DNA of 64,000 nucleotides from contig QEVD01000008.1 of NCBI GenBank assembly GCA_003576975.1, positions 1-64,000 of the forward strand, given 5' to 3'. Source of the stretch: Candidatus Zhuqueibacterota bacterium. GTDB taxonomy: Bacteria > Zhuqueibacterota > Zhuqueibacteria > Zhuqueibacterales > Zhuqueibacteraceae. Position 1 is the stretch's first letter. Each line of letters starts with the position of its first letter. Below the pieces are notes generated by a model. It was given only the letters and a program-made list of their open reading frames with translations. It had not been told where the DNA came from and did no database searches. This document shows, in pieces, positions 35,502 through 44,700 of this stretch. The position numbers and the translations under genes are program-made.

Positions 35502-36462
35502 TTGCCACACTCCCCACCGCGAAAAGCGAGCGAGCTTTTCACGCAAGGCGCCAAGTTGAAGTTCTTGTATCGTGAAGGCCTCAAGGTACAACGCAAATTC
35601 GGGGCATCATCTAGCGCAAATAGTTGCCTTCACTTGTCTTTCTTTAGTTGCACAGAATTGCCTGTGCTGCTTGCATTTTCTTTTCGTTTCACCTCAATCG
35701 TGCGTGCGGCTCATAGATATTGTTTTTGAGCTGGACAAATCTGTTCAAACAACAAAGCACGAGGCGGCACGTCTGACACTGAGAAAATTCTCGGAAGGTG
35801 AGTCAAATTATGTCGCGCAAATCAGAAACAGACAAAACGCTAATAAGGCCTACAAAATATATACCAGGCGTGAATATACCATAACTTACAAAATAATCAA
35901 AGCGAAGATTTAAATTTTCTTAAAATTTAGGGTGTGTCGATGCTTGTGCCTTCTGAGCGGTTTTATGCCCGACCTGCGTCAAATCGCGATCTTTTGACCG
36001 TGATTGGCTTATTTAACCCACGAGATCCCGAAAGTTGTAAAAACCCATCATGTGATGCATGAAATCGCAGTACCTATGTATATCGCGAGTTCAAAATCTG
36101 GATCGCCCCGCGCTGCGATCTATTACCAGAAAAGTGTTATCACGACAATTTGTGTTTGCGCTTTGTATGTTGCTTTACGAAGAATTATTTTGCATCTTCT
36201 TGCGTGCCTAATCACGATCCAAAAGCTGGCTGCAAACGAAAATTACCCCTCACAGTACTCTCTTATCTTTCTTGCCTTTGTTCCGGTGCGCCTTTATCAA
36301 GGCTTGGGCGCCGGTTCCGTGCTGGATCGGCCGTGTTTGGAGACGGCCGTTTGCCTTCAGAAAAAAGTTACAGTTTTCCCCAACTTCTGTTCTTTAAAAC
36401 TGTATTTATGATTGAATCCGCTTCGCCTCGTCAACAAAATCAATCTTGAGGAGAACTTCCCC
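35502..36462. other. Gene-free divergent spacer between kinase operon and caspase gene
   Basis: About 960 bases separate the sensor-kinase start (minus strand) from the caspase-hydrolase start (plus strand). The stretch is A/T-rich in its middle (about 35740-36000), and the reading frames in it have no recognisable protein signature. It must hold promoters for both directions. The heptamer CGGCCGT occurs twice near 36330-36353. No terminator, tRNA or repeat family was recognised. The change from operon packing to a long spacer marks the left edge of the accessory island. Confidence 0.4.
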
Positions 36463-39400
36463 ATGGCCCAAAAAATCTATGCCCTTCTGGTCGGCATCAA
36501 CGACTATGCGCCGGAAGTCGGCAGGCTCGCCGGCTGTCTGAATGATGTCGATCATTTCAACGAATATTTAACCGGCAATTTCAACAAAAGCGAGTTGGCG
36601 ATCGAAGTGTTGAAGGATCGCGATGCCACACGCGGCAACATCATCAAACAATTCCGCAAGCATCTGGGCAAAGCCAAAGCCGGCGACGTGGCCGTGTTTC
36701 AATACTGCGGCCACGGCGCGCGCTGGAAATCCGCCGCCGCGTTCAAGGAATTTTATCCCGACGGCAAGGATGAGGGCTTGGTGTGCTATGACAGCCGCGG
36801 CCCCGGCGGTTATGATCTGGCGGATGCCCATGTGGCCGTTCTCCTGGATTGCTGCCACTCCGGTTCCGGCACACGGAACGTCAATGCATTTAGAGGATTG
36901 AAAGCCCGCCTTACTCACGAGGTGAGCAAGGAAAGGCCGCTGGAGAGCTATGTTGACGGCTATTATGCGGAGCGGCAAAAGAAGAAAGAACGGTTGGCGA
37001 TCCCGGCCAGCAAACATATTTTATTGGCAGCTTGTGAGCGCACGCAGCTCGCCCAGGAAACCCCGAACTCCAGTGGAGTGTTCACCGACACGTTGATCGA
37101 AGTGTTGAGCAAATCCAGCGGCGGCAATATTAGTTACGCGGATTTATTCGTGCGCTGCCGGGCCGCGGTGCGCACGCGCGCTGAAGACCAAAGCCCCCAA
37201 TTCGAACCCTACGAAAATTTTGATGCGTATGCCGGCTTCCTGGGCCGGGCCGCTGCGGGCGCGGCGCATCGCCATCGGGTTTATTTCGAGGCTGATACCC
37301 AGGCATGGAAAATCGACGCGGGCGCGGTGGCGCCGGTTCCCGGAATTCCCACGGATTCAACCCAAGTTGTAAAGGTCGCGCTTTACCGCGGCGATGATGC
37401 TGCAAGTTTTGCGGGAAATGCCGCCATTGTCAAAGTCGGACCTCAGACTAGTATTTTGGAACCCGGTTTTCAGATCGACCCCGAGGTGCAGTATCAAGCC
37501 GAAATAACCAACATGCCGGCAGCGCCGATGTTCGTCTACCTGGAAGGTGAGGCCAAAGGCACGGAAGTGTTGAAAAAAGCATTGACTCCTGAAGTGGGCG
37601 CGACGCTGGGAGTGGAGTTGACTGACATCCCCGAAGGCACGCGCTATGCGCTTGCCGCCGAGGGCGGGAAATTCGTGCTGAAACAGCGCGAAACGAATGT
37701 GAAGATTCTAGGCGTCAAAGATTATTCCGAACAATCGGCTAAAACCATTTTCTATGAGGGCCTCAAGCCGGTGGTGCAGTGGGAACGGATTCTCGCGCTG
37801 CAGAATCACCATTCTGAAATGAACAAAGATGAAATCGATTTTGTTTTCACCGAAACCCCGGAGAATGGCAAACCGCATCAGTACGAACAGGATGAGATGA
37901 CGCTGGATTACGTGAAATCCGGCAAGGAGTGGAAGAAAATTCGCGGCAAGATTCAAATACGCAACCGCACGAGACAGCCCCTGCACTTTCTCGTGCTCTA
38001 TTTTTCGTCGAAGTATGGCATCTTCAAGATCAAAAACGATCCGGTGCCGCAGGGCGAGGAGTATGTCACCGTGTGGGGCGATCAGCCAGATCATTACTTC
38101 GACCTGGATGACACGATGATCGAGGGCCAGGAATATAAAGTCAAGGAAGAAATCAACAACCTCAAACTGATCGTCAGCACCGAAAAGATCGACGATTTCT
38201 TGCTGGCGCAGAAAAATGTGAAAAATTTTGGGGAAGATCTGCCTGCCACGCGCGGCATGGGCGGCGTTGGCGAGGAAGATCAGGCAAAGATGTATCAAGA
38301 CGAGTGGTTTGCCAAAAAACTTTGCATCAAAGTCGTCCGCCAGCTCGATCAGGTGGGCGCAAAGGATACCGCGCTGGCCAAAGGCAAGATCGTCGTCAAG
38401 AGTCATCCTTCCGTCAAAGCCAATCTCAGCCTGAACGCGGCCACGACCGGGACGCGCGGCGCGGGCCAGGGTTTTGATTTCTACAAAGCGTTTGAGCACC
38501 ACGGGTTGCAGATGCTCAATTTTAGCGCTGGCACGCGCGGCGACAGCGAGAACATTCTGGAGTTGACCGATATTCAAAATGCCGAAGCGTTGGCACAAAA
38601 TCCGCTGGAAATCGAGGTGAATGTTCCGCTCAACGCCGACGAGGGCATTCTGCCGTTCGTGTTCGACGGCCAGCACGTCATGCTCGGCGGCGATGCTTAC
38701 AAAGACGAACAAGGCAACACCCACATCAGCATCGATCACATTCTCGAAACGCCGGACAACCGCCGCAGCGTGGGCAAAGCGCTGAAGCTCTACTTTTTCA
38801 AAACCTATCTCAAGCAGGATAACGTCAATCAATTGTGCTGGGTGGAGTTTAAAGATGGCGGTGGGATTGTTCGGCACAAGAGCATGATTGCAGAAAAAGT
38901 GAATGCCGCGCAGAACATTGTCGTGCTGATTCACGGCATCATCGGCGACTCTGAGAACATCGCCAAGGGCCTGCATGCTGCCGGACTCGACAAAAAATTC
39001 GATCTGGTGTTGACTTACGACTACGAGAATCTCAGCACTCCGATTGCCGAGACCGCGCTCGATCTCAAGAAAAAGCTCGAAGCAGCCGGATTCGGCGCGA
39101 GTGACAACAAGAAGCTCACGCTTCTGGCACATTCGATGGGTGGTTTGGTCTCGCGCTGGTTTATCGAACGCGAAGGTGGCAACAGCATGGTCGATCATCT
39201 CGTCATGTGCGGCACGCCCAACAATGGCTCGCCCTTCGGCAAGATTGATTCGGCGCGCAAGATTCTGAACGTGCTCACCGGCGTGGCCATGAATTACATT
39301 CCGGCGTTGATTCCGTTCAACGGCGCGATTCTGTTTGCCTTGAATCGCTCGAAAAAAATCACGCCGACGTTGGAGCAGATGAATCCCGCTTCGGAGTTCA

Positions 39401-39705
39401 TGACCGCGCTCAACAGCAGCGGCGATCCCGGCGTGCGCTACACCATTCTCGCCGGCGACGTCGAAACCTATCAAGAGCCTTCGGATCAGTTTTTTGCCAA
39501 AATGCTGGCCAAGGCGGGCAAGGGTTTCGTGTTGAGCGCATTGTTCGGCAGCGGCTCGCATGACATCGCGGTTGGCGTCGAGAGTATTCTCGGCATCGAC
39601 GGCTCACGCAATCCCATGCCCAAACGCGAGAACGTCGCCTGCCATCATTTGAATTATTTCATTTCCGATGCCGGTCAAAAAGCGCTGGCAGGGGTGGAGT
39701 GGTGA
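36463..39705 (+). CDS. Caspase-like peptidase fused to an alpha/beta-hydrolase (1080 aa)
   Basis: The N-terminal C14 caspase-like domain (KIYALLVGINDYAP at the start) has the catalytic His in YCGHGARW (His-84) and the Cys in LLDCCHSGSG (Cys-131), within about residues 1-260. The middle 550 residues have no recognised domain and are beta-rich. The C-terminal domain (about residues 820-1080) is a lipase-like alpha/beta hydrolase: VVLIHGIIGDSEN with the oxyanion motif, the nucleophile Ser-891 in LLAHSMGGLVSRW, CGTPNNGSPFG, and a late His in VACHHLNYF. There is no signal peptide. The start at 36463 has a GAGGAG ribosome-binding site; the frame extends 17 residues further upstream without one. The caspase part seems to lack a segment between DLAD and HVAVLLD. 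It is probably a cytoplasmic conflict effector. Confidence 0.85.
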   Translation: MAQKIYALLVGINDYAPEVGRLAGCLNDVDHFNEYLTGNFNKSELAIEVLKDRDATRGNIIKQFRKHLGKAKAGDVAVFQYCGHGARWKSAAAFKEFYPDGKDEGLVCYDSRGPGGYDLADAHVAVLLDCCHSGSGTRNVNAFRGLKARLTHEVSKERPLESYVDGYYAERQKKKERLAIPASKHILLAACERTQLAQETPNSSGVFTDTLIEVLSKSSGGNISYADLFVRCRAAVRTRAEDQSPQFEPYENFDAYAGFLGRAAAGAAHRHRVYFEADTQAWKIDAGAVAPVPGIPTDSTQVVKVALYRGDDAASFAGNAAIVKVGPQTSILEPGFQIDPEVQYQAEITNMPAAPMFVYLEGEAKGTEVLKKALTPEVGATLGVELTDIPEGTRYALAAEGGKFVLKQRETNVKILGVKDYSEQSAKTIFYEGLKPVVQWERILALQNHHSEMNKDEIDFVFTETPENGKPHQYEQDEMTLDYVKSGKEWKKIRGKIQIRNRTRQPLHFLVLYFSSKYGIFKIKNDPVPQGEEYVTVWGDQPDHYFDLDDTMIEGQEYKVKEEINNLKLIVSTEKIDDFLLAQKNVKNFGEDLPATRGMGGVGEEDQAKMYQDEWFAKKLCIKVVRQLDQVGAKDTALAKGKIVVKSHPSVKANLSLNAATTGTRGAGQGFDFYKAFEHHGLQMLNFSAGTRGDSENILELTDIQNAEALAQNPLEIEVNVPLNADEGILPFVFDGQHVMLGGDAYKDEQGNTHISIDHILETPDNRRSVGKALKLYFFKTYLKQDNVNQLCWVEFKDGGGIVRHKSMIAEKVNAAQNIVVLIHGIIGDSENIAKGLHAAGLDKKFDLVLTYDYENLSTPIAETALDLKKKLEAAGFGASDNKKLTLLAHSMGGLVSRWFIEREGGNSMVDHLVMCGTPNNGSPFGKIDSARKILNVLTGVAMNYIPALIPFNGAILFALNRSKKITPTLEQMNPASEFMTALNSSGDPGVRYTILAGDVETYQEPSDQFFAKMLAKAGKGFVLSALFGSGSHDIAVGVESILGIDGSRNPMPKRENVACHHLNYFISDAGQKALAGVEW

Positions 39706-39724
39706 CAAATCTGTAGTCTATGAT

Positions 39725-39747
39725 TGCAATCGTGGGTTACGATTGCA
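39725..39747. terminator. Stem-loop after the caspase-hydrolase gene
   Basis: A 9-bp perfect stem, TGCAATCGT / ACGATTGCA, with the loop GGGTT lies 19 bases after the stop codon. No T-run follows on the plus strand, so it may be an RNA-stabilising hairpin or a factor-assisted terminator rather than a canonical intrinsic one. Confidence 0.4.
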
Positions 39748-39821
39748 TGAAATTATGATCAAATAAAATCCAAACCCTCATCCTTACTGGGTTGTTCAAA
39801 CCACAACAAAAGGGAATTAAC

Positions 39822-40799
39822 ATGGTCACTGATGATTCATTGAAACAAATCATGCCCAAGCTGCCGGATGCCAAACGCGCGGCATTTCTGCCCGCACTGC
39901 AACGCGCGCTGAACGAGTTTGGCGTGAATACGCCCAAGCGGGAGGCCGCGTTTCTGGCGCAAATCGCACACGAGTCTGCGGAATTAAACATTTTCGTCGA
40001 GAATCTCAATTACGGCGCCAAGGGCTTGATGGCCACCTGGCCCAAGCGCTTCGATGCCGCAAAAGCGCAGCAGTATGAGCGGAACCCGCAAAAGATCGCG
40101 AGCTATGTTTATGCCAACCGCATCGGCAACGGCGATGAAGCGAGCGGCGACGGCTGGCGCTTTCGCGGCCGCGGCCCGATTCAAATTACCGGACGCGAGA
40201 ACTATCAGAAATACGGCAGCCGGCTTAACGTCGATCTCATCAACGATCCCGACAAAGCCGCGACGCCGGAAGTGGGATTTCGCATCGCCGGTTTGTATTG
40301 GCGCGAGAACGGCCTGAACGAGCTTGCTGACGGCGGGATGTTCGAAACCATCACCAAGCGGATCAATGGCGGATTGAAGGGCCTGGAGGATCGCGTGAAA
40401 TACTACACCCGCGCCAAACAAGTGCTGGGTGTGCCGGTAACCCGCAGCATGGGGATTCCGGAGTCTGAACGCAATATTCAATTGCCGCCGCTGTTCACGC
40501 GCGGAGTTGAAGCTCTTGAGGAGGAGATGCCGGTCGAGCAAAGCAAGCCGCGCACACGTGGAGCAGCGCTCGCACCCGCCGAGCCGGCAAAGAAGAGAAC
40601 TGCCGTGAGAACAGCCGGCCCGAAGAAGGCCGCAAAGAAGAAGGTCCCCAAAAAGAAAGCTGGGAAGAAGAAGGTTGATAAAAAGAAAGTCAGCAAGAAG
40701 AAAGCCGGGAAAAAGAAGGTCAGTAAGAAAAACAGCAGCAAAACCCGGAAACCGGCAAAAGCAACGAATAAGCGCAAATCTGCGTCACGCCGCAAATAA
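39822..40799 (+). CDS. GH19 chitinase/endolysin-like enzyme with lysine-rich tail (325 aa)
   Basis: Residues about 1-210 form a GH19 lysozyme-like domain: the catalytic Glu in AQIAHESAELN, then FRGRGPIQITGRENYQKYG, which is the family's best-conserved stretch, and a closing ITKRINGG. These are muramidase or chitinase folds often found in phage endolysins. From about residue 255 to the end the protein is almost only Lys, Ala, Val, Ser and Gly in KKK-spaced repeats, like histone H1 or bacterial HU tails. No signal peptide is visible. The start at 39822 follows an AAAAGGGA ribosome-binding site; the frame is open 10 codons upstream. The CHAT fragment starts 3 bases after its stop, showing operon packing. 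Confidence 0.88.
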   Translation: MVTDDSLKQIMPKLPDAKRAAFLPALQRALNEFGVNTPKREAAFLAQIAHESAELNIFVENLNYGAKGLMATWPKRFDAAKAQQYERNPQKIASYVYANRIGNGDEASGDGWRFRGRGPIQITGRENYQKYGSRLNVDLINDPDKAATPEVGFRIAGLYWRENGLNELADGGMFETITKRINGGLKGLEDRVKYYTRAKQVLGVPVTRSMGIPESERNIQLPPLFTRGVEALEEEMPVEQSKPRTRGAALAPAEPAKKRTAVRTAGPKKAAKKKVPKKKAGKKKVDKKKVSKKKAGKKKVSKKNSSKTRKPAKATNKRKSASRRK

Positions 40800-40802
40800 T
40801 CA

Positions 40803-41012
40803 ATGCCTGCGACTTCATCTGACAAACCTGTCATTTTCCTCGCCTTCGCGCAAGATCGCGTCGAAGGCGGGGCGTATTTGCGCAATCTGCCCGCCGAGCT
40901 GGACGGTATCCGCAAGGCGTTACAAAAAGCGCGGCAGGCCGGGCTGTGTGAAGTGGTCGAGCGATCCAACACCACTGGCAGAGAATACCGTGGATTTGCT
41001 TCACGAAAATAA
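40803..41012 (+). pseudogene. 5' fragment of a CHAT-protein gene
   Basis: Residues 6-58 match the N-termini of the CHAT proteins starting at 41759 and 63263 almost exactly (KPVIFLAFAQDRV, then YLRNLPAELDGIRKALQKAR). By eye there are about 13 differences over about 154 aligned bases against the 41759 gene. Homology ends abruptly near base 40976, after the codons for ERSNTT. The frame closes after 12 unrelated codons, before the catalytic His and Cys. It follows the GH19 stop by 3 bases, so a full CHAT gene probably once lay in that operon. The adjacent toxin-antitoxin cassette replaced or displaced the rest. Confidence 0.75.
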
Positions 41013-41016
41013 CGGA

Positions 41017-41382
41017 TTATTCCCGAATTCTGATGCGGTGTACTTCAATCAAAAAGAGTTTGCCGCGATAGTGTTGCATGTCGGGATGGGAAGAGAGGTA
41101 GGTTTGCAAGCGCGTCACGAACTGTGGTATGATTTCAGGATGGTCATGAACTTGAAGCGCAATAATCCCTTTGTATAGCGCCGGCGGATAAGTCACAATA
41201 TCGGCAAAATCACCATTGAGTGAAACCAGAATGCAATCCAATTCTTGTGCCTTGGCGATCACAACCGGGTCGGCCGAGCCGGGATCAATATAATCTCTCA
41301 GGCGCAAAACTTCGCAGCCGGCATCGCGAAGCCCGGCTATGATATACTTGGAAATGCAGTGGTCGGCAAAAATCTTTAGCAT
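41017..41382 (-). CDS. DUF5615 PIN-like toxin candidate (121 aa)
   Basis: Small protein with the DUF5615/Mut7-C-like PIN fold signature: an N-terminal Asp (IFADHCISKYI), EVLRLRDYIDPGSADPVVIAKA, the second acidic site in CILVSLNGDFADIV, and a C-terminal Arg/His-rich end. Such proteins are predicted RNases and are usually paired with DUF433 proteins. The start ATG overlaps the stop of the DUF433 gene by one base (TAATG). It is transcribed against the surrounding island genes. It ends 5 bases from the CHAT fragment's stop, so the two genes converge. Confidence 0.82.
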   Translation of the reverse strand: MLKIFADHCISKYIIAGLRDAGCEVLRLRDYIDPGSADPVVIAKAQELDCILVSLNGDFADIVTYPPALYKGIIALQVHDHPEIIPQFVTRLQTYLSSHPDMQHYRGKLFLIEVHRIRIRE

Positions 41383-41606
41383 TACGCTGCCAGGGTGTAT
41401 TCTGAAAGTTCGCGCGCATAATCGAGGCAGGCGGCGATATGTTCGTGAGTGAGATCGGGAAATTCCTGAATGATTTCGTCATGAGTTTTCCCGATGGCCA
41501 GATAACCAAGAATGAGGCTGACAGGAATTCTGGTATCACGAATACGGGGTTTGCCTCGCAGGACCTCGGGAGTGCTCACAATATGGTTGCGCCAGGTATT
41601 CATCAT
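41382..41606 (-). CDS. DUF433 antitoxin (74 aa)
   Basis: DUF433 domain: STPEVLRGKPRIRDTRIPVSL, a strand-turn motif typical of the family, then GKTHDEIIQEFPDLTHEHI, a helix-turn-helix-like pair, and AACLDYARE. These proteins bind DNA and neutralise the neighbouring PIN-like toxin. The start at 41606 follows a GAGGAG-like ribosome-binding site on the minus strand. A longer frame from 41642 adds 12 residues that do not match the family. The antitoxin-first order with overlap is the normal arrangement for this pair. Confidence 0.85.
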   Translation of the reverse strand: MMNTWRNHIVSTPEVLRGKPRIRDTRIPVSLILGYLAIGKTHDEIIQEFPDLTHEHIAACLDYARELSEYTLAA

Positions 41607-41758
41607 GTTGCGCTCCTCGTTAAAACTGCTCTCTTTTGTCACGCTGATTGATTTGCCGCTGAAGATAAGAATTTTATACCCAAAATCAACATGATTGATT
41701 GATAATCACGCTTCATCTCGGCTGTAGTTTTCATCACCGGTCTGTAATAATTTCACCC

Positions 41759-44700
41759 ATGGCGCAAAATATTAATCACCAGTTCACCAAACCCGTCATC
41801 TTCCTCGCCTTTGCGCAAGATCGCGTCGAAGGCGGCGCGTATTTGCGCAATCTGCCTATCGAACAGGACGGTATCCGCAAGGCGTTGCAAAAAGCGCGGC
41901 AGGCCGGGCTATGTGAAGTGGTCGAGCGATCAAACACAACTGTTGAAAACATTCTCGATGTGTTTCAGGAATATCAGGATCGCATCGCCGTTTTTCATTA
42001 CGGCGGCCATGCCGACAGCTACGAGCTTTTGCTGGAGTCGTTGAGCGGCGAACACGCGACGGCGCACAGCGAAGGCCTGGTTTCATTTCTTGCCAGGCAA
42101 AAAGGTCTGCAACTCATTTTCTTGAACGGCTGCTGCTCGCAGCAGCAAGCGCTGGATTTGATCGAAGCGGGATTGCCGGCCGTGGTCGGCACTTCGCAAA
42201 AGATCGACGACGGCGTTGCCACCAAGTTGTCGGTGCGTTTCTATCAAGGCTTGGCCGCCGGGCTTGGGATTGATCGCGCGTGGGTTGAGGCGATTGATCA
42301 AGTCAAAATCGAAAAGGGCGCCGGCAATGTTCGCGGCATGCATGGGCAGGGCCTGGAGGAGGCCTCCGATCGTTTTCCGTGGGAAATTTATTACCGCCAG
42401 GGCGCGGAACAGATCAAAGAATGGAATCTGCCCGAGGCCGTGGGCAATCCTCTTTTTGGTTTGCCGGAGATTCCGAAAATCCATGATCTGCCGGAATCGC
42501 CGTTTCTGTTTTTGCGGCGCTATGAACGGCCGCATGCGGAAATCTTTTTTGGACGTTCTTATTATGTCCGCGCGTTGTGCAATCGCGTCAACGATCCTCA
42601 TGCTGACCCCCTCATCCTGCTTTACGGCCAATCGGGCGTGGGCAAATCTTCCTTGTTGGAAGCGGGACTCTATCCGCGTTTGGAAACGGATTACACCGTG
42701 ATCTACGCGCGGCGCCATGCACAAAAGGGATTGAGTCACACGCTGGGCGCAGCGCTGCAGCGCGAGCTGGCGAAGATTCCCAAAGATCAGCTTGCGCCGG
42801 CAACGGAGTCAACCGGGCTTGCGTTGCCGCAGGAAAATGGTGAAACGCAAACGCCATCAACCGAAGCTGCTGAAGCCCAGCCCGGCCAGGTTGTCGAAAA
42901 AATCATTCAGCAACTTGAAGCCACGGCCGCAACCTCGCCGGCGCCGGTAAAGCAGGAAATCGAGGAGTTCATTGCGCGTTTGCGGGTCTTCACAACGGAC
43001 GCGCAGGCGCAAAAGACTTTGATGACGCCATTATCCGAAGAAGCCGGACAGGATACCGCGGTGCTGATTGACGAGGATATTCTGACCTTCCTGGAAAAGT
43101 GGCTGGTGATCGAGGCGCACACCAACAAGCCGCTGCTCGTGATTCTCGATCAAATGGAAGAACATTTTACCCGGCCCAATCCGAATCTTCCCGACGAATT
43201 GGATGATTTTATGCTGGCGCTGCGCATCATTTTCAGCTCGCCGGCGCTCCGTCCCAAAGGCAAAGTGATTTTGAGTTACCGCAAAGAGTATCATGCCGAA
43301 ATCGAGGCGCGCTTTCGCACGTTTTTGCTGCCGCGCTCCACCGTGTTTCTGGAAACGCTCACTCGCAAGGATATTCTCGATATCTTTCGCGGCGTGACGC
43401 AAACACCGGCGTTGCAGAAGCGCTACCATCTCACCGTCGATGAGGAGCTGCCGGTCATGATTGCCGACGATCTCTTGGAAGATAAGGACTCGCCGGTGGC
43501 GCCTGTGCTGCAAATCGTGCTGACCAAGTTGTGGAATGCCGCCGGCAAGGAGAATGCTGAAGCGCCGCATTTTGCCGCGGCGCAGTATCAGCAGCTCAAA
43601 AAAGACGGCATCGCCATGGGGGAGTTTTTCGAGCAGCAGATGAAGGAATTGCGCAACTGGCAGCAGGAGACCGTCGATTCCGGCTTGGCGTTGGACTTTC
43701 TCTATTTTCACACCTCCAGCCACGGCGCTGCCGATAACCGCACGCTGGAGGCGTTGCGCCGGACCTATGAGCATCGCCAGGAAACCATTAATGCGTTGGT
43801 CGCCAAGTGCAAAGAGCTTTATTTGTTGACGGACTCGCAACAAAGCCAGGAGTCCACCAGCTTGACGCACGATACGCTGGCTTCTGAAGTCATCAAGCAA
43901 TACAACACTTCCGACAAACCCGGGCAGCGCGCCTCACGCATCTTGGGCAGCAAGATGCGGGAATTCCGCGAGAACGATGACAGCATTTGGCTCGACGAAA
44001 TGGATCTGCAAATCGTCGAGCAGGGTTTGCCCGGCATGCGTGAGCTATCGCCCAACGAGAAGAAGCTGCTCGACCTCAGCCGCCGCCGCCGCGAAGAGCT
44101 TGAGCGTGAGCGCCGGCGTAATCGGCAGATTCGCAGAATTCTGGTGGCCGCCATTGCCCTCTTCGCCGGCTTTGCGGTGTGGCAGTGGCGTGAAAGCGTG
44201 ATGCAAAAAAAACGCGCCGAGTTTCAAGCCGCGGTTGCGCAAAGCAATTTGCTCGCTAAAGAAGCCGACGAGATGTTTCAAAACGACCGCACGCCAGCGC
44301 TGCGTCTGGCCGAAGCCGCTTATCAATTGAATCCCACCACTTCCGCAGAAAAGGCTTTGTTGAAGATATTTTATCAAACCCGCTTCGAGCAGCGGCAATT
44401 TTACGCGAGCCGCTTGCCGCACGGCAGCGAAGTGACCACAGCGGTTTTCTCACCTGACGGCAGCAAAATCCTGACGACTTGCCTTGATGATACGGCCCGG
44501 CTTTGGTTGAAGAACGGCGCGTTGCTGGTGAACTTTCCGCACGAGTATGAGGTCAACTCCGCCATCTTTTCACCGGATGGCAATGAAATCCTCACGGCCT
44601 CAGATGATGCCACGGCGCGTTTATGGTTGGTGAACGGCGACAGCGTGAGAACTTATCAGCACACCAACAATGTGAACACCATCCGCTTTTCACGCGAGGG

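Noticed and set aside
36004-36411. 135-codon frame in the spacer before the caspase gene
   Set aside because: Low-complexity and Cys/Leu-rich composition, no ribosome-binding site, and no family resemblance.
37708-39561. 617-codon open frame on the minus strand inside the caspase-hydrolase gene
   Set aside because: It runs antisense to a clearly conserved protein, has no recognisable domain, and its length follows from the GC-rich third positions of the real gene.
40590-40799. Lysine-rich tail as a frameshift artefact
   Set aside because: The reading frame stays open to a stop 3 bases before the next start, and the same composition is seen in known histone-like tails, so it is probably real.
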